NCBI GenBank assembly: GCA_903922175.1
Contig: CAIXSY010000365.1
Span: forward strand, 1 to 33,497
Source of the DNA: an uncultured delta proteobacterium
Lineage (GTDB): Bacteria > Bdellovibrionota_C > UBA2361 > CAIXSY01
Direction: 5' to 3'
Length of the DNA: 33,497 nucleotides
Under the pieces are notes generated by a model. The model searched no databases. It saw only the letters and a list, made by a program, of their open reading frames with translations, and was not told where the DNA came from. The translations under genes and the position numbers were made by a program. This document shows positions 31,773-33,497 of this stretch, piece by piece. Position 1 is the stretch's first letter; each line of letters starts with the position of its first letter.

Positions 31773-32204
31773 CGCGCACCCCTACCGTCAATTACCAACA
31801 CAAGAGACTGTCCAATCAGCAGCGACTGTAGCATGCACCAATAAGTCCCAACAGATATCCGTTCACAGGTAATTGCTCAATAACCCCGGGTAGTAACTAC
31901 CTGATTTCTTGCGCGGGAATAAGAACTGAACCCTGTCAAACAACCCGTGCATTGGCGTGGAAGAGACCGGTGCCACCTGCTTGGTCCCTGCCCTCTGTAA
32001 GCAGCTATCTGCTGGCTGCACCAAATGCAGCTGCCTCGAAAAATACTCCACCCTGGTAAAGATAGAGGACTATCGCCGACATGCCTAACACTGTTTTATG
32101 GCAACACTGGGTGACCAGTCACATTCCTTTGACTGTTTGCCACTCTCTCGGTAATAGTGGAACCTTATCTTGAGAACTTTACTTTTGCTTAATGGAGAAA
32201 GTCT
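31773..32204. other. Intergenic region upstream of sod and the TSP3 gene
   Basis: About 432 bp of divergent promoter region. It contains the dispersed repeat copy at 31869-31891, which is also framed by CAGGTAATT and AACTACCTG as a local hairpin. A 62-codon minus-strand frame (31863-32051) has no recognisable domain and is not called. Confidence 0.45.
31869..31891 (+). repeat. Dispersed GTAAYTGCTCA repeat, copy 4 (solo)
   Basis: GTAATTGCTCAATAACCCC followed by GGGT; differs from copy 1 at a single position over 22 bp. No inverted partner is visible in the next 300 bp. Confidence 0.7.
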
Positions 32205-32789
32205 ATGGCACACGAGCTCCCAATCCTTCCCTACCCCTACAACTCACTTGAACCACATATCGACGAGCAGACCATGCGCTTGCACCATGACAAGCACCAC
32301 CTTGCCTACGTCAACGGTCTAAACAATGCAGAGGCCAAACTTGCTGAGGCACGCCTAAAGGGTGACTACTCGCTAGTCAAACACTGGGAACGCGAAGCCG
32401 CATTTCACGGTGCCGGCCATTTCCTACACTGCATATTTTGGGAGAACATGAGCGCCGACGGAGGCCTACCCTCGCCTGAACTCAAAAAAGCAATCGACTC
32501 AAAATTCGGAAGTTTCGACGCATTCATGGCCCATTTCAAGGCTGCAGGCGCTGCGGTTGAAGGATCTGGATGGGTCTTGTTAGTGCAAAACACTATGACC
32601 AAGGCGCTCGAAATATTGACGGCGGAGAAGCATCAGGATCTTTCCCAGTGGGTAGTAACACCGCTTCTTGCTTGTGACGTGTGGGAGCATGCTTACTATT
32701 TAAAATATCAGAACAATCGAGGCGCCTATATCGAGGCTTTTACTAAAGTAATCAACTGGAATGATGTTTCCAAGCGCCTCCGCTCGTAG
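32205..32789 (+). CDS. sod: Superoxide dismutase, Fe/Mn family
   Basis: A 194-aa enzyme dismutating superoxide to oxygen and peroxide. The N-terminal helical hairpin begins HELPILPYPYNSLEPHID. Metal ligands: H27 in TMRLHHDKHH, the histidine of HFLHCIFWENM, and Asp/His in LLACDVWEHAYYLKYQN. The second-sphere region GSGWVLLV is present. The metal (Fe or Mn) cannot be fixed by eye. No signal peptide is present, so it is cytoplasmic. GGAG lies eight bases before the ATG. The CBM48 gene follows after 40 bp and the two share a strong terminator. Confidence 0.95.
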   Translation: MAHELPILPYPYNSLEPHIDEQTMRLHHDKHHLAYVNGLNNAEAKLAEARLKGDYSLVKHWEREAAFHGAGHFLHCIFWENMSADGGLPSPELKKAIDSKFGSFDAFMAHFKAAGAAVEGSGWVLLVQNTMTKALEILTAEKHQDLSQWVVTPLLACDVWEHAYYLKYQNNRGAYIEAFTKVINWNDVSKRLRS

Positions 32790-32829
32790 TATTGTTGCCG
32801 CATATAATTTCTTAATGAGGTAACTATTT

Positions 32830-33156
32830 ATGGCAACTGCAACAAAGAAACCGACTAAAGCTGCCGCTGAGAAGACAGCCTCAGCAGCTGCCCCAAAGAC
32901 AACCGTTAAAGAGGTTACATTTGAAATTGAAGCTCCCAAGGCTTCCAAGGTTTTAATCGCTGGATCGTTCAATAACTGGAAGGCCGAAACCGCACTCAGC
33001 AAGGGTAAAACTGGCAAATGGTCCGCCAGCCTACCACTCAAGCCAGGAAGGTATGAGTACCGCTTTGTTGTCGATGGCTCATGGGTAAATGATCCTAAGT
33101 CTCAGGCAGTAGCGAACCCTTACGGGAGCGCTAATAATGTTATCGAAGTGAAATAG
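32830..33156 (+). CDS. Small CBM48 (AMPK-beta/isoamylase-N-like) protein
   Basis: A 108-aa protein. Residues 1-28 are an Ala/Lys-rich, probably disordered tail (MATATKKPTKAAAEKTASAA). Residues ~29-108 form an early-set glycogen-binding domain: VLIAGSFNNWKAE, LPLKPGRYEYRFVVDGSWVND and PYGSANNVIEV, which carry the conserved W, FNNW and GRYEYKFVVDG features of CBM48. It has no catalytic domain, so it probably binds glycogen or another alpha-glucan or acts as an adaptor. GAGGT at nine bases before the ATG is the ribosome binding site. It is co-transcribed with sod. Confidence 0.88.
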   Translation: MATATKKPTKAAAEKTASAAAPKTTVKEVTFEIEAPKASKVLIAGSFNNWKAETALSKGKTGKWSASLPLKPGRYEYRFVVDGSWVNDPKSQAVANPYGSANNVIEVK

Positions 33157-33179
33157 TAACTGTCTCGATTACGATGATA

Positions 33180-33215
33180 CCGCGCATTCATGGTGACATG
33201 AGTGCGCGGCTTTTT
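33180..33215 (+). terminator. Strong rho-independent terminator after sod-CBM48
   Basis: A 13-bp stem (CCGCGCATTCATG / CATGAGTGCGCGG, one T-G wobble) with a GTGA tetraloop, followed by CTTTTTATTG. It ends the sod-CBM48 transcript. Confidence 0.9.
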
Positions 33216-33382
33216 ATTGTGTTTTTGCTCATTGAGTGCGGCACCCCATGAATTCACACGAGAGAACATTTAGCGTTGGGCCGGGAGCCGCAGCTGGTGC
33301 AGCAGAAAGCTGACTGCGGATCGCAGAGAGCGGATTACAGAAGGCAGATAAGCCTTGCTAGTACCCCGACCAGAAAGTTTTT

Positions 33383-33497
33383 TCACTTGGTCATGAACTC
33401 CTGCTTGGCCGTGGCCTCATCCTCTTCGACATCGACTTTTACATTTAAGCCCAAATCTAAGGGTAAATGGCCAAGGCCAAGCGGAAGTTCAAGGCCA
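33383..33497 (-). CDS. C-terminus of an unknown gene running off the right edge
   Basis: A minus-strand frame, open to the window edge, encodes 37 codons ending in DVEEDEATAKQEFMTK and a TGA at 33385-33383. It shows Leu/Gly alternation (ELPLGLGHLPLDLGLNVKV) before the acidic tail. I do not recognise it; the length seen is too short for a family call, and it could be a chance open frame. Confidence 0.35.
   Translation of the reverse strand, partial: GLELPLGLGHLPLDLGLNVKVDVEEDEATAKQEFMTK

Noticed and set aside
31863-32051. 62-aa minus-strand frame over the dispersed repeat
   Set aside because: Includes repeat sequence, has no start signal and no recognisable domain.

Overview
The window looks like a chromosomal segment of a Gram-negative, flagellated bacterium of roughly balanced GC content. 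An outer membrane is implied by the Mla/MCE lipid-transport operon, an MlaA homologue and a lipobox auxiliary lipoprotein. Flagellin, a prepilin, a FapA (DUF342) protein and many hybrid or multi-PAS histidine kinases suggest a free-living, signalling-rich organism, perhaps deltaproteobacterial-like. No rRNA or tRNA is present, so I do not assign a taxon.

Layout. 1-2.9 kb: a truncated IS91-like (Y2) transposase frame at the left edge, an MFS transporter and a small membrane protein. 2.9-8.8 kb: housekeeping genes fabZ, purE-purK, then a tightly coupled lipid-transport operon (STAS-MlaE fusion, MlaF, MlaD, PqiC-like lipoprotein). 8.9-10.6 kb: an accessory patch with a Fic AMPylase gene preceded by helically phased GGATA repeats and flanked by ~95-bp direct repeats, next to a decarboxylase remnant. 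10.6-24.6 kb: a signalling block holding a receiver-kinase, an Rcp1-like response regulator, a CHASE/PAS/GAF histidine kinase, two CBS-domain proteins, FapA, a glycogen-synthase-type glycosyltransferase and a hybrid kinase with an abnormal ATP lid. 24.9-27.1 kb: prepilin, an unknown 171-aa protein and flagellin. 27.6-31.8 kb: an OmpR/QseC-like two-component pair, a small membrane protein, MlaA and a thrombospondin-type-3-repeat protein. 32.2-33.2 kb: Fe/Mn superoxide dismutase and a small CBM48 (AMPK-beta-like) protein ending in a strong terminator. The C-terminus of another gene lies at the right edge.

Most notable: three widely separated genes (fapA-CBS, flagellin and the 171-aa protein) carry the same sigma-28-like promoter, AATATTACT-(A/C)-AAG(C/A)TT-N12-GCCG(T/A)A, each correctly oriented. 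This groups them as a flagellar-class regulon and gives the unknown protein a context. The intergenic regions are also unusually rich in palindromes: a 27-bp perfect hairpin, a 19-bp perfect inverted repeat, a ~47-bp imperfect one, an 80-bp MITE-like unit with dispersed single ends, and three hairpins whose first arm contains a TAG stop codon.
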